Positions 48,722 to 57,180 of a DNA stretch of 64,000 nt are shown here, piece by piece. The notes beneath the pieces were generated by a model that did no database searches, was not told where the DNA came from, and was given only the letters and a program-made list of their open reading frames with translations. Every line of letters begins with the position of its first letter. The stretch's first letter is position 1. Source of the DNA: Enterococcus sp. BWR-S5 (lineage in GTDB: Bacteria; Bacillota; Bacilli; Lactobacillales; Enterococcaceae); NCBI RefSeq assembly GCF_016745255.1, contig NZ_JADOEQ010000001.1:186001-250000 (forward strand). The letters run 5' to 3'. Made by a program: the position numbers and the translations under genes.

Positions 48722-49773
48722 TGGAAACAATCAATTTGAACAAAGTACCTGATTCTGTTAAAAATATTCCTTCTGACGAGTTTCAACTTTTAGATGCATC
48801 GACATCAAAAGAAAGAGAACGAATCGTTGCGCCTTCACTGAACTTTATTCAGGATTCTTGGCGCCGCCTGAAGAAAAATAAGGCTGCGGTTATTTCTCTG
48901 GCTATTTTGATTGTGATTATTATCATTTCTATTGGTTCAATTTGGGTATCTCCTCATGATCCAACCAAGCAAAATGTTGCTTATATCAACTTGCCTCCAA
49001 AAATTCCTGGCTTAGATGGAATTGATGGATTGAATGGTAAAGCTGTTGTTGCAGGACAAGTGGTAGATAAATATGCACAAGCTAAAGTTCCGGAAGGTAC
49101 TAATTTCTATTTTGGTACAGACGGATTAGGACGTGACGTTCTAAGTCGTTTGATGATGGGAACGCGCGTGTCGCTATTGATTGCGTTTATTGCTGCGATT
49201 CTGGATATTACAATCGGTGTAACCTACGGATTGATTTCCGGATTGCTAGGTGGACGTGTAGATACTGTGATGCAGCGTATTCTGGAAGTTCTTTCCGGTA
49301 TTCCGAACTTAGTTGTTATGATTTTGATGCTTACAGTATTTGATCCAGGTATCCTATCTATCGTTCTTGCGATGGTTGTAACGAACTGGATTTCGATGGC
49401 GCGGATAGTCCGAGCCCAGACCTTGAAATTGAAGGATCAGGAATTTGTATTAGCAGCACAAACATTAGGGGAGTCCCGTTTGAAAATTGCTATAAAACAT
49501 ATCCTTCCGAATATTTCAAGTATCATCATTGTACAAATGATGTTTAGTATTCCATCTGCAATCTTCTTCGAGGCTTTCTTGAGCTTCATCGGATTGGGAT
49601 TGAGACCGCCAACCGCTTCACTGGGAACACTATTGAACGAAGGGTACAAAACGTTCAGATTCCTGCCTTACCTGATGTGGATTCCGGCAGCGACATTATC
49701 TGTAATTATGATTTGTTTCAATTTACTGGCTGACGGATTACGTGATGCCTTAGATCCTAAGATGAAAGAGTAG
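48721..49773 (+). CDS. oppC: Oligopeptide ABC transporter permease OppC
   Basis: A 350-residue permease. A ~45-residue cytoplasmic N-terminus precedes six membrane segments; the extracytoplasmic loop carries FYFGTDGLGRDVLSRLMMGT, the DppC/OppC signature, and the EAA loop is EFVLAAQTLGESRLKIAIKHILPN. Its ATG shares one base with the oppB stop, and AGGAGGGG precedes it. Confidence 0.95.
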   Translation: METINLNKVPDSVKNIPSDEFQLLDASTSKERERIVAPSLNFIQDSWRRLKKNKAAVISLAILIVIIIISIGSIWVSPHDPTKQNVAYINLPPKIPGLDGIDGLNGKAVVAGQVVDKYAQAKVPEGTNFYFGTDGLGRDVLSRLMMGTRVSLLIAFIAAILDITIGVTYGLISGLLGGRVDTVMQRILEVLSGIPNLVVMILMLTVFDPGILSIVLAMVVTNWISMARIVRAQTLKLKDQEFVLAAQTLGESRLKIAIKHILPNISSIIIVQMMFSIPSAIFFEAFLSFIGLGLRPPTASLGTLLNEGYKTFRFLPYLMWIPAATLSVIMICFNLLADGLRDALDPKMKE

Positions 49774-49778
49774 AGTGA

Positions 49779-50843
49779 ATGACTATGGAAAAAGTATTAG
49801 AAGTAAAAGATTTGCATATATCTTTTGATACATTCGCAGGTAAAGTCAACGCCATTCGCGGTGTGAACTTTGATCTTCATAAAGGAGAAACACTGGCAAT
49901 CGTTGGTGAATCTGGTAGTGGGAAGTCTGTAACAACCAGAACAATTATGCGTCTGTTGAGCAGTAATGCGAATATTGACAAGGGTGAGATTCTGTTTAAG
50001 GGAGCTGACATTGTCAATAAAACTGAAAAAGAAATGCAAAGTATTCGAGGAAAAGAGATTGCGATGATCTTCCAGGATCCAATGACATCATTGGACCCAA
50101 CGATGCCGATTGGTAAACAGGTTGCGGAATCTTTGATTAAACATAATAAAGTATCTAAAAGCGAAGGGCTTGCTCAGGCTTTGGAATTGTTGAAGCTGGT
50201 AGGTATTCCGAATGCTGAAAAGCGTTTGAAAAACTATCCTCACCAATTTTCCGGTGGACAACGTCAACGTATCGTTATCGCGATTGCCTTGATTTGCTAT
50301 CCGGAGGTTCTGATTGCCGATGAGCCGACAACTGCATTGGACGTAACAATCCAAGCACAGATTCTTGAATTATTGAAAGACCTGCAGCAAAAAATCAGCA
50401 CATCGATTATTTTCATCACCCATGACTTGGGTGTTGTTGCGAACGTTGCTGATCGTGTCGCTGTTATGTATGGTGGACGTATTGTAGAAGTGGGAACTTC
50501 AGAAGAAATCTTCTATAACCCACAACATCCATATACATGGGGCTTACTTGGTTCTATGCCTACATTGGAAGGAACAGAAGACAAGCTTTATGCGATTCCG
50601 GGATCTCCTCCGGATCTGCTTGATCCTCCGAAAGGGGATGCCTTCTATCCTAGAAATGAGTTTGCATTGAAAATCGATGCAGAACAGCAGCCTCCTTACT
50701 TTGAGGTATCACCTACTCATAGAGCTGCAACATGGTTATTAGCACCACAAGCGCCGAAAGTAACACCTCCGGCGGAAATCGAAAGACGTTGGGCTATTTA
50801 TAGAGAACGTCATAACATTTCAGAGACAGGAGGGGCAAACTAG
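49779..50843 (+). CDS. oppD: Oligopeptide ABC transporter ATP-binding protein OppD
   Basis: A 354-residue ATPase: Walker A GESGSGKSVT, Q-loop MIFQDPMTSLDPTM, signature FSGGQRQRIVIA, Walker B VLIADEPTTALD, switch THDLGVVA, and the C-terminal oligopeptide/dipeptide-transporter extension (GSPPDLLDPPKGDAF). That extension here has lost the Fe-S-type cysteines seen in many OppD proteins. Weak ribosome binding site, so it may be translated by coupling with oppC. Confidence 0.95.
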   Translation: MTMEKVLEVKDLHISFDTFAGKVNAIRGVNFDLHKGETLAIVGESGSGKSVTTRTIMRLLSSNANIDKGEILFKGADIVNKTEKEMQSIRGKEIAMIFQDPMTSLDPTMPIGKQVAESLIKHNKVSKSEGLAQALELLKLVGIPNAEKRLKNYPHQFSGGQRQRIVIAIALICYPEVLIADEPTTALDVTIQAQILELLKDLQQKISTSIIFITHDLGVVANVADRVAVMYGGRIVEVGTSEEIFYNPQHPYTWGLLGSMPTLEGTEDKLYAIPGSPPDLLDPPKGDAFYPRNEFALKIDAEQQPPYFEVSPTHRAATWLLAPQAPKVTPPAEIERRWAIYRERHNISETGGAN

Positions 50844-51802
50844 TGGATTTAGAAAAACGTAAATTACTTTTAGACGTTAAAGGACTAAAACAGTATTTCA
50901 ACGTTGGCCGTCCTGATGAAGTAAAAGCAGTAGATGATGTCAGCTTTCATATTTATGAAGGTGAAACATTTGGTTTAGTTGGAGAATCCGGTAGTGGGAA
51001 GTCAACAACCGGTCGAAGCGTTATTCGTTTGTACAATCCAACAGACGGTGAAATCATCTTTGATGGCGAAAATATTGCAAATATCCGTTCAAAGGAAAAA
51101 ATGCAGGCGTTTCGTCGTGAAGTACAGATGATTTTCCAGGATCCTTATGCGTCGTTAAACCCAAGAATGAAAGTCAACGATATCATTGCTGAAGGAATTG
51201 ACATTAATAAGTTAGCGAAAAATGATGCAGAACGGACTGCAAGAGTGGAAGAGCTTTTGAAGGTCGTTGGACTTGATCCAAGTCACGCGTCACGTTATCC
51301 TCATGAATTCTCTGGTGGACAGCGTCAGCGTATCGGGATTGCCCGTGCCCTAGCTGTTGATCCTAAATTCATCATCTGTGATGAGCCGATTTCAGCGTTG
51401 GACGTATCTATTCAGGCGCAGGTAGTGAATCTGCTTCAGGACTTACAAAAAGATGCCGGCTTGACATACTTGTTTATTGCCCATGATTTATCAATGGTAA
51501 AACACATCAGTGACCGCATTGGTGTTATGCACAGTGGTAAGTTGCTAGAAATGGGTTCAAGTGATGATATCTATAATTTCGGTGTTCATCCGTATACAGA
51601 AAGTCTATTGTCAGCTATTCCGTTACCTGATCCGGATTATGAGCGTACTCGTAAACGAATCATCTACAAGCCTCAACCACAAGATGGAAAAGCCCGTAAG
51701 CTTAGAGAGGTAGCACCGGAGCACTATGTGTACTGTGCAGAAGATGAAATGGATATGTATCGTGAAAAAATTGAAAGCAAAAAGGCGCAAGCACGTCACT
51801 AA
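50843..51802 (+). CDS. oppF: Oligopeptide ABC transporter ATP-binding protein OppF
   Basis: A 319-residue ATPase partner of OppD: Walker A GESGSGKSTTGRSV, Q-loop MIFQDPYASLNPRM, signature FSGGQRQRIGIARAL, Walker B FIICDEPISALD, switch AHDLSMVK. The GTG start overlaps the oppD stop by one base, after AGGAGGGG. A strong terminator follows, then the nuclease-dead TnpB homologue. Confidence 0.95.
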   Translation: MDLEKRKLLLDVKGLKQYFNVGRPDEVKAVDDVSFHIYEGETFGLVGESGSGKSTTGRSVIRLYNPTDGEIIFDGENIANIRSKEKMQAFRREVQMIFQDPYASLNPRMKVNDIIAEGIDINKLAKNDAERTARVEELLKVVGLDPSHASRYPHEFSGGQRQRIGIARALAVDPKFIICDEPISALDVSIQAQVVNLLQDLQKDAGLTYLFIAHDLSMVKHISDRIGVMHSGKLLEMGSSDDIYNFGVHPYTESLLSAIPLPDPDYERTRKRIIYKPQPQDGKARKLREVAPEHYVYCAEDEMDMYREKIESKKAQARH

Positions 51803-51826
51803 GATAAGCGTCATGCGATGAAAAAC

Positions 51827-51870
51827 ATTATAAAAGCTGAACAAAGCTGTTCAGCTTTTATAATACTCTT
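51827..51870 (+). terminator. Terminator of oppBCDF
   Basis: A 14-15-bp stem TTATAAAAGCTGAAC / GTTCAGCTTTTATAA with a six-base loop and a short T-containing tail. Confidence 0.85.
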
Positions 51871-51914
51871 GGTAAGTTTAAAAAAGGAAATACGAGTCTG
51901 GTCTGTTTGGGGAA

Positions 51915-51950
51915 ACGATTGTTAAAATGAATAATCATTCCAACAATCGT
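51915..51950. repeat. Nested hairpin upstream of the TnpB homologue
   Basis: Outer arms ACGATTGTT (51915-51923) and AACAATCGT (51942-51950), inner arms AATGA and TCATT around ATAA. No T tract follows, so it is not a standard terminator. It may be a relic of a transposon left-end hairpin or part of the gene's 5' untranslated region. Confidence 0.7.
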
Positions 51951-51990
51951 GAGCTTCCTCTTCAGCCATTCTTGCAGGGTGGTGTTATTG

Positions 51991-53091
51991 GTGAAAATAC
52001 TAAAAGCCTGTAAGTACAGACTGTACCCAACTTCTTCTCAAATTGAATTTTTTGAAAAGACTTTTTCGAGTGTCTATCTGGTTCACAATCTTCTGTTGCA
52101 GGATCGAATCAATTTATACAAAGAAGCAAAGAAGAACCCAAATAGCAAAAAGAGCCCACCGACTCCGGCAAAGTATAAAAGGGAATATCCTTTGCTGAAA
52201 GAGGTTGATAGTCTCGCTCTTGCAAATGCGCAAGTTCATTTAGAGCGGGCGCTAAAACGTTACTACAGTGGGAAGGACGTTGGCTTTCCCAAAATGAAAT
52301 CGAAGAAAAACCCGGTTAATTCATACACAACCAACAATCAAAATGGAACAATAAAGTTTGTTGGTCTAAATTGTTTGAAAATTCCGAAATTAAAATCATT
52401 AATAAAAGTAAAGGTACACCGTGAACCGAAGGGAAAGATAAAGTCTGCGACAATCTCAAGGTCTTCCACTGGAAAATACTTTGTGTCAATTCTCTGCGAA
52501 GAAACAATCTGTTGTCAAAAAAAGACGAATAGAGCAGTTGGAATCAGCTTAGGATGTTCTGAGCTGGCTGTTTTATCAAACGGCCGCAGAATTGATAACG
52601 ATCATCTGACGGAAGAAATTGAGAGGAAAATTCAACGAGAAGAAAAGAAGCTGGCCAGAAAAAAATATTTGGCTAGTGCAAAAGGTCTGGATTTGCTGGA
52701 ACAGAAAAATTATCAGAAACAAAAAATGAAGGTTGCCAGATTGAGGGAACGCTTGTTGAATCAACGAAATGATTTTTTGAATAAAGTGACGACTCATCTG
52801 GTTAAGGAATATGATTTAATCTGTATTGAAGATGCGCATAAAAAGGAATTTAATCGAAATTGCAAGCTAACGAAACGAGTTTCGGATGTTTCCTGGTCGC
52901 TGTTTGTTTCCAAGCTGGAATACAAAGCGATGTGGCATGATAAACAACTGATTAAGTTGAAAAAAAATGATGACAAAATAGTGACAACAGCGTCGACAGA
53001 AATGACATTGGATATCGATCCGGAGCTCAGTAAAAATGATCCGGAGACTGCTGCCAGTATTCAACTGTTGTTACAGGGATTGAACCAGTAA
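51991..53091 (+). CDS. tldR: Nuclease-dead TnpB homologue (TldR-type RNA-guided repressor)
   Basis: A 366-residue TnpB/IS605 OrfB-family protein. The start KILKACKYRLYPTSSQ and wedge/REC region are typical. In the RuvC domain the first catalytic Asp (normally GIDLG) is Ser186 in VGISLGCSEL; Glu280 in ICIEDAHKKEF is kept; the final DRDxNAAxNI motif has become DPETAASIQLL (350-360), and no Cys remains after residue 291, so the zinc finger is gone. DNA cleavage is therefore not expected. It sits just after oppF, without TnpA or visible transposon ends. TldR proteins are known RNA-guided transcriptional repressors, including an oppF-associated enterococcal clade. The GTG start (51991) has GGGTGG eight bases upstream. 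Confidence 0.87.
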   Translation: MKILKACKYRLYPTSSQIEFFEKTFSSVYLVHNLLLQDRINLYKEAKKNPNSKKSPPTPAKYKREYPLLKEVDSLALANAQVHLERALKRYYSGKDVGFPKMKSKKNPVNSYTTNNQNGTIKFVGLNCLKIPKLKSLIKVKVHREPKGKIKSATISRSSTGKYFVSILCEETICCQKKTNRAVGISLGCSELAVLSNGRRIDNDHLTEEIERKIQREEKKLARKKYLASAKGLDLLEQKNYQKQKMKVARLRERLLNQRNDFLNKVTTHLVKEYDLICIEDAHKKEFNRNCKLTKRVSDVSWSLFVSKLEYKAMWHDKQLIKLKKNDDKIVTTASTEMTLDIDPELSKNDPETAASIQLLLQGLNQ

Positions 53092-53300
53092 GTATGAAGA
53101 ACTGTAGGGACTACAGGGGTAGCTTAGGGCATAGAAGATATTAAATTATCTGTTTCTAAGAAGCTCTTCAATTAACTTGAGGGGCAGTTCACTAATTATT
53201 AATAAAGAGTATTACGGAGGGTGTGACAAAGGCGTCTAGCTCTGAGAATTGATAAGGAGCTGCTTTGGGAATACCGGTTGTCCGTTGTTTGATACGAAGA
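53092..53300 (+). ncRNA. Candidate omega/guide RNA of the TnpB homologue
   Basis: TnpB guide RNAs lie at and beyond the 3' end of tnpB. Here the segment shows several nested hairpins: TGTAG-GGA-CTACA (about 53103-53115), a stem AGCTT...AAGCT enclosing AGATA-TTAAAT-TATCT, TCAA-TTAAC-TTGA, and AGCTC...GAGCT (near 53238-53261). The last is followed by GCTTTGGGAATACC, reminiscent of the conserved 3' part of many TnpB RNAs. The guide would be the final 10-20 bases, likely within 53270-53300, directly ahead of the terminator. Boundaries are inferred. Confidence 0.6.
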
Positions 53301-53337
53301 GAGTTTGGAACTTTATTTCTGTTCCAAACTCTTTTTA
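53301..53337 (+). terminator. Terminator of the tldR/guide RNA unit
   Basis: A perfect 11-bp stem GAGTTTGGAAC / GTTCCAAACTC with TTTTT. Confidence 0.95.
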
Positions 53338-53385
53338 GTTGCGGGTTTGCTACAGAGGCACGATAGAAAAGTACGAAATATCGTG

Positions 53386-53600
53386 TTGACATCGAAGGGA
53401 ATATGGTTTATACTAATCGAGTTGAGAAATAAAAGCAGAAGCACCCGCTTCTCGCCTTAGTTGAGTATATCACTGGGCTGGATAAGAGGATTCCTTGTAT
53501 CAGTAAGATATGAGTATGAATTTACGCGGGTTCTGAATAGAACCGGCTTTTTTTATGCCTTGTCCTGAGACAAAGGAAAGAATGAAGCATTCCGCTGGAT
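53386..53600 (+). promoter_or_regulatory. infC promoter and structured leader with attenuator
   Basis: TTGACA (53386-53391), 17-base spacer, TATACT (53409-53414). The ~200-base leader contains GAAGCACCCGCTTC near its start and a terminator-like hairpin GGTTCTGAATAGAACC followed by TTTTTTT (about 53528-53555). This fits the L20/IF3 autoregulatory leader found before infC-rpmI-rplT in low-GC Firmicutes, where L20 excess favours premature termination. The exact antiterminator fold was not worked out. Confidence 0.75.
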
Positions 53601-53630
53601 GTTCTCTAAAAAACTTGGAGGTGAATGACC

Positions 53631-54146
53631 ATAGCAAAGGATATGATGGTGAACGACGGGATTCGTGCGCGTGAGTTACGTTTGATCGGGCAAGATGGTG
53701 AACAACTGGGTGTAAAGACAAAAGTAGAAGCTTTACAAATTGCTGAAACAGCAAACCTGGACTTAGTCCTTGTTGCTCCAGGCGCAAAACCACCTGTTGC
53801 ACGTATAATGGATTATGGAAAGTTCCGTTTTGAACAGCAGAAAAAAGAGCGTGAAGCTCGTAAAAAACAAAAAGTAATCAGCGTAAAAGAAGTTCGTTTA
53901 AGTCCGACAATTGATGTCAATGACTTTAACACAAAACTTCGTAATGCACGTAAATTCTTGGAAAAAGGTGACAAAGTGAAAGCTTCGATCCGTTTCAAAG
54001 GCCGTGCCATTACCCATAAAGAGATTGGTCAGAAAGTTCTTGATCGCTTAGCTGAAGAAACAGCAGATATTGCTACAGTGGAACAGAAAGCGAAAATGGA
54101 CGGACGCAGCATGTTTCTAACGCTGGCACCGAAAGTCGACAAGTAG
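53631..54146 (+). CDS. infC: Translation initiation factor IF-3, AUA start
   Basis: A 171-residue factor with N-domain [22 protein letters not shown], linker [14 protein letters not shown], and C-domain [22 protein letters not shown]-3 inspects the start codon and anti-association. The start is placed at ATA (53631): GGAGG at 53617-53621 is nine bases upstream, and the next codons (GCA AAG GAT ATG ATG GTG AAC) align with B. subtilis IF-3, which starts at AUU. An ATG at 53625 is only three bases from the site. The rare start is the basis of IF-3 autoregulation in other bacteria. Confidence 0.93.
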   Translation: MAKDMMVNDGIRARELRLIGQDGEQLGVKTKVEALQIAETANLDLVLVAPGAKPPVARIMDYGKFRFEQQKKEREARKKQKVISVKEVRLSPTIDVNDFNTKLRNARKFLEKGDKVKASIRFKGRAITHKEIGQKVLDRLAEETADIATVEQKAKMDGRSMFLTLAPKVDK

Positions 54147-54207
54147 TTTGAGAAATATCAATGGACCTGTTCGTCAGAACAAAAGATTTTGAGGAGGAAA
54201 ATTAGTC

Positions 54208-54408
54208 ATGCCAAAACAAAAAACACACCGCGGATCAGCAAAACGCTTCAAGCGTACTGGTAAAGGCGGTTTAAAAAGATTCCGTGCGTTTACAAGTCAC
54301 CGTTTCCACGGTAAAACTAAAAAACAACGTCGTCAATTACGTAAAGCAAGAATGGTATCAGCTGGCGATTTCAAACGTATTCGTCAACAATTAGCAGGTA
54401 TGAAATAA
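54208..54408 (+). CDS. rpmI: Ribosomal protein bL35
   Basis: A 66-residue, very basic protein beginning [17 protein letters not shown], diagnostic for bL35. Preceded by TGAGGAGG. Member of the infC-rpmI-rplT operon. Confidence 0.98.
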   Translation: MPKQKTHRGSAKRFKRTGKGGLKRFRAFTSHRFHGKTKKQRRQLRKARMVSAGDFKRIRQQLAGMK

Positions 54409-54479
54409 AAAGAGAACCAATTCTTGTAACGAAAAAATAAAAATCCAAAGAAATGATAGATATTTAGGAGGAATTCAAC

Positions 54480-54839
54480 ATGGCACGTGTTAAAGGTGGA
54501 ACAGTAACCCGTAAACGTCGTAAAAAAATCCTTAAGTTAGCGAAAGGCTACTACGGATCAAAACATACTTTATTTAGAACAGCTCAAGAGCAAGTAATGA
54601 AATCTTACAGCTACGCATACAGAGATCGTCGTCAAAAGAAACGTGATTTCCGTAAATTATGGATTGCGCGTATCAATGCGGCAGCTCGTATGAACAACCT
54701 GAGCTACTCTAAATTGATGCACGGTTTGAAATTGGCTGAAATTGATATTAACCGTAAAATGCTTGCAGACTTGGCTGTTAACGATGCAGCTGCGTTCACT
54801 GCTTTAGCTGACCAAGCTAAAGGCGCTTTGAATAATTAA
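54480..54839 (+). CDS. rplT: Ribosomal protein bL20
   Basis: A 119-residue basic protein beginning [20 protein letters not shown], diagnostic for bL20, the 50S assembly protein that also represses this operon in Bacillus. TTAGGAGGA precedes the ATG. The gene is intact, but a mobile element is inserted directly at its terminator. Confidence 0.98.
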   Translation: MARVKGGTVTRKRRKKILKLAKGYYGSKHTLFRTAQEQVMKSYSYAYRDRRQKKRDFRKLWIARINAAARMNNLSYSKLMHGLKLAEIDINRKMLADLAVNDAAAFTALADQAKGALNN

Positions 54840-54868
54840 TCCTTAAAACATTGATATAGCAGCGTTCA

Positions 54869-54898
54869 AGCCCCTTTCCTATGAGAGGGGCTTTTTTT
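54869..54898 (+). terminator. rplT terminator and probable attachment-site region
   Basis: Stem AGCCCCT / AGGGGCT with TTTTTTT. The last codons of the phage integrase (minus strand, ending at 54879) run into this hairpin, as expected if the attachment core lies in the rplT terminator. The other junction is outside the window, so the core sequence cannot be proved. Confidence 0.75.
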
Positions 54899-56075
54899 GA
54901 CCCAGAGATTGACCCAGATTATTTTTAGTTCTCATGAAAGTAGAGAAAATCTCTGCAGTTGCTTCTTTCGATTCTTTCGTCACATGAGTATAAACGTTCA
55001 TAGTTGTTTTTATAGTTGTGTGACCAAGTCTTGATTGTACTTGTTTCATATTTGCACCAGCTTCAAATAATAGAGATGCATGTGTATGTCTGAACCCGTG
55101 AACTGTAATTCGTTTAATATGGTGATTCTTACGATAGAACACATCTAACCAACTTTGCGGTGTTCTAGGATACATTAAAGTATTATCAATCGTTGAAAAA
55201 ACTAGCTGCTCTAAAGAATGTATGTGTCCAAGAGATTCTAACTCCCTGAGTTGCTGCAGCTTCCAGCTCTTCAATACTTCTACTATGTCGTTATCCAGAC
55301 TGATAGAACGATTGCTTGCTGTTGTTTTGGGCTTTTGTATCAATAAAGCGCCTTTCTGACCACTAGCAAGAGTTTTATTCACTGTTAACAGTTTCTTTTT
55401 CAAATCGATATCACGCCAAGTAAGACACAACGCTTCTCCTTTTCTTAAACCAGTATAAGCTAATAAAAAGAAAAACGTGAATCTCTTTAACGAGTAGTGA
55501 TCCTTCATGTATTGCAAGAAAAATAGTAACTCATCCTTATCAAAAAAGTTGGGTTGTTGTTCCTCATCATTTTCGATTGGTGAAGGTAATATGATTTTTC
55601 CCATAGGATCACTCTGTAATTCTCCGATTGATACCCCATATTTAAAAACCATTCCAGTATAATTTATAAACCTCTGATACCGTTTAGGGCTGCTGTTTCT
55701 CCATATATTCGCTTGCTTTTGACAATAAGCGACATTTACTCTATTCAGCTTCAAGGAGCCGAAAACGGGCAGAATATGTTTGTCAAATATTAATTTTGTG
55801 TTCCAGTACGTACTTTCTTTAACTTTGAATTTATAAACCTCATTAAACCAAACCTCGAAAGCATCGTAGAAAGACATGTTTTTCTTAATCTGCAGATAAC
55901 CCTCTGATACTTCGACTTCTAACCTTGAGAGTGCGAGCTTCGCTTCTTTCTTTGATGCAAAACCACGTCTAGTTGTTTCCTTTTGTTTACCAGTAACAGG
56001 ATCGACCCCTAAATATTTCTTGAACATATAGGCGGTTGAACCGTCCTTCTTTGTATATTGTTTGATTGTTGCCAT
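54879..56075 (-). CDS. int: Tyrosine-recombinase integrase of a prophage or phage satellite
   Basis: A 398-residue site-specific recombinase: AP2-like N-terminal arm-binding part (KEAKLALSRLEVEVSEGY), SAM-like core-binding domain, and catalytic domain with Arg in TGLRKGEALCL, HGFRHTHAS (HxxR), LGHTTIKTTMNVYTH (His and nucleophile Tyr). Integrates and, with an excisionase, excises the element. It is the outermost gene and its 3' end reaches the rplT terminator. GGAGGG precedes the ATG. Confidence 0.95.
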   Translation of the reverse strand: MATIKQYTKKDGSTAYMFKKYLGVDPVTGKQKETTRRGFASKKEAKLALSRLEVEVSEGYLQIKKNMSFYDAFEVWFNEVYKFKVKESTYWNTKLIFDKHILPVFGSLKLNRVNVAYCQKQANIWRNSSPKRYQRFINYTGMVFKYGVSIGELQSDPMGKIILPSPIENDEEQQPNFFDKDELLFFLQYMKDHYSLKRFTFFFLLAYTGLRKGEALCLTWRDIDLKKKLLTVNKTLASGQKGALLIQKPKTTASNRSISLDNDIVEVLKSWKLQQLRELESLGHIHSLEQLVFSTIDNTLMYPRTPQSWLDVFYRKNHHIKRITVHGFRHTHASLLFEAGANMKQVQSRLGHTTIKTTMNVYTHVTKESKEATAEIFSTFMRTKNNLGQSLGQKKPLS

Positions 56076-56091
56076 TTGTTTTCCCTCCGTA

Positions 56092-56113
56092 GCAAGCGTG
56101 GGGCGCTGGCGAA
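56092..56113. repeat. GC-rich 22-bp repeat, copy 1
   Basis: Core GCGTGGGGCGCTGGC (56096-56110), flanked by GCAA and GAA. The same 15-base core occurs at 59189-59203, and 20 of 22 bases agree overall. It lies just upstream of the integrase gene in otherwise AT-rich sequence. Confidence 0.85.
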
Positions 56114-56245
56114 CTATTAGGAATTAAAGGCGTTGCATCACTCCTTTCGTTTTGGTAAAATGGGTATCATAAATAGCCCACCATCATGGGCGGTGTTTAG
56201 TTTCACATTACTCAATCTTTGTCAGGGGGAGAGTAGTGTGTTTTT

Positions 56246-56671
56246 TTAATCTGATTCTAAAGGAACAGATATTTCTTTAGTTGAATCATAGTTGCTATAC
56301 AAATATAAGATGTTATATGTGGTATCATCTTTTTTGGAATACATAAAAGAGAATGGGTAGCTTTTGCCTTCAAAAACAAAGTTTCCGATTCCATTTAAAA
56401 CATTTTTATACTCTTCTCCAGTTTCTGCATTTTTATCATCAGGAAATTGGTTCACGCTGGCATCGGTCTCGATAGTCACACCAGAAATTCCGAATAGTTC
56501 TTCGATATGTTTAGCAGCTAAAGTCATAAATTCAGCTTTATCATAACTTTCAGTTTCTTTTATGGTAGAATTAGTTTCACTGTAATCTTTTTTTTCTTCC
56601 TCAGACGATCCACAGGCAGAAAGCCCGACTAATAGAATTACGCCAGATAATAAAACAAACCATTTTTTCAC
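56246..56671 (-). CDS. Phage-encoded lipoprotein, possible superinfection exclusion
   Basis: A 141-residue protein with signal peptide ending in lipobox LSAC (FVLLSGVILLVGLSACG), then an acidic Ser/Thr/Glu linker and a small folded domain. The GTG start follows GAGGAAAATAA. Lipoproteins between integrase and repressor in Gram-positive temperate phages are often superinfection-exclusion factors (such as Ltp of TP-J34). That role is inferred from position, not from sequence similarity I can verify. Confidence 0.65.
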   Translation of the reverse strand: MKKWFVLLSGVILLVGLSACGSSEEEKKDYSETNSTIKETESYDKAEFMTLAAKHIEELFGISGVTIETDASVNQFPDDKNAETGEEYKNVLNGIGNFVFEGKSYPFSFMYSKKDDTTYNILYLYSNYDSTKEISVPLESD

Positions 56672-56739
56672 TTATTTTCCTCATTTCTATGCTATAATTT
56701 ATTTGCTACAATCTGCATATAATGTGGATATTAGGCTAA

Positions 56740-57168
56740 TCAGTATTTGCGGTACTGGTTAGCTTTTTTATTTGCGAAAAAATAGTATATCGATTGTTTT
56801 ACTATATTTTCATATGAATAGTCGATATTGTATTGATTCATAATTCTGATTGAATTCAATTGATCCAATTCTAATGAATCATCAGAAAGATAGTTAGTTA
56901 TTAAAAAATCAATTGTATCGCATTCTGCCTCGTATTCCATTTTTGAATGCGCAGAATTAGACGCGACATATAACGCAGTTTGTTTCTTATGTTTTATTGC
57001 ATGACCGATTTCATGAGCTAAAATCCTTACTATTTCATGTTCGCTCTTGTTTGCATTAACAAATATCAAGTCGGCTTCCGGTAAAAATCCACCCGATGAA
57101 CAAACCTCATTTAAAAACACAACTTCGATATCGAATTTCTTTGCTATTGAAAGCAATTTATTTAACAT
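56740..57168 (-). CDS. ImmA/IrrE-family metallopeptidase
   Basis: A 142-residue protein with the zinc motif HEIGHAIKH and a downstream EYEAECDTI that supplies the third ligand. ImmA-type proteases cleave or inactivate the neighbouring CI-like repressor (ImmR in ICEBs1) to induce the element. It lies 12 bases after the repressor gene. The start is uncertain (ATG 57168 or GTG 57177). Confidence 0.85.
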   Translation of the reverse strand: MLNKLLSIAKKFDIEVVFLNEVCSSGGFLPEADLIFVNANKSEHEIVRILAHEIGHAIKHKKQTALYVASNSAHSKMEYEAECDTIDFLITNYLSDDSLELDQLNSIRIMNQYNIDYSYENIVKQSIYYFFANKKANQYRKY

Positions 57169-57180
57169 AAGCAGCACGTC

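Noticed and set aside
51871-53340. An active IS605-family insertion sequence around the TnpB homologue.
   Set aside because: No TnpA gene, no convincing end hairpins with a tetra/pentanucleotide target, and the catalytic residues are lost.
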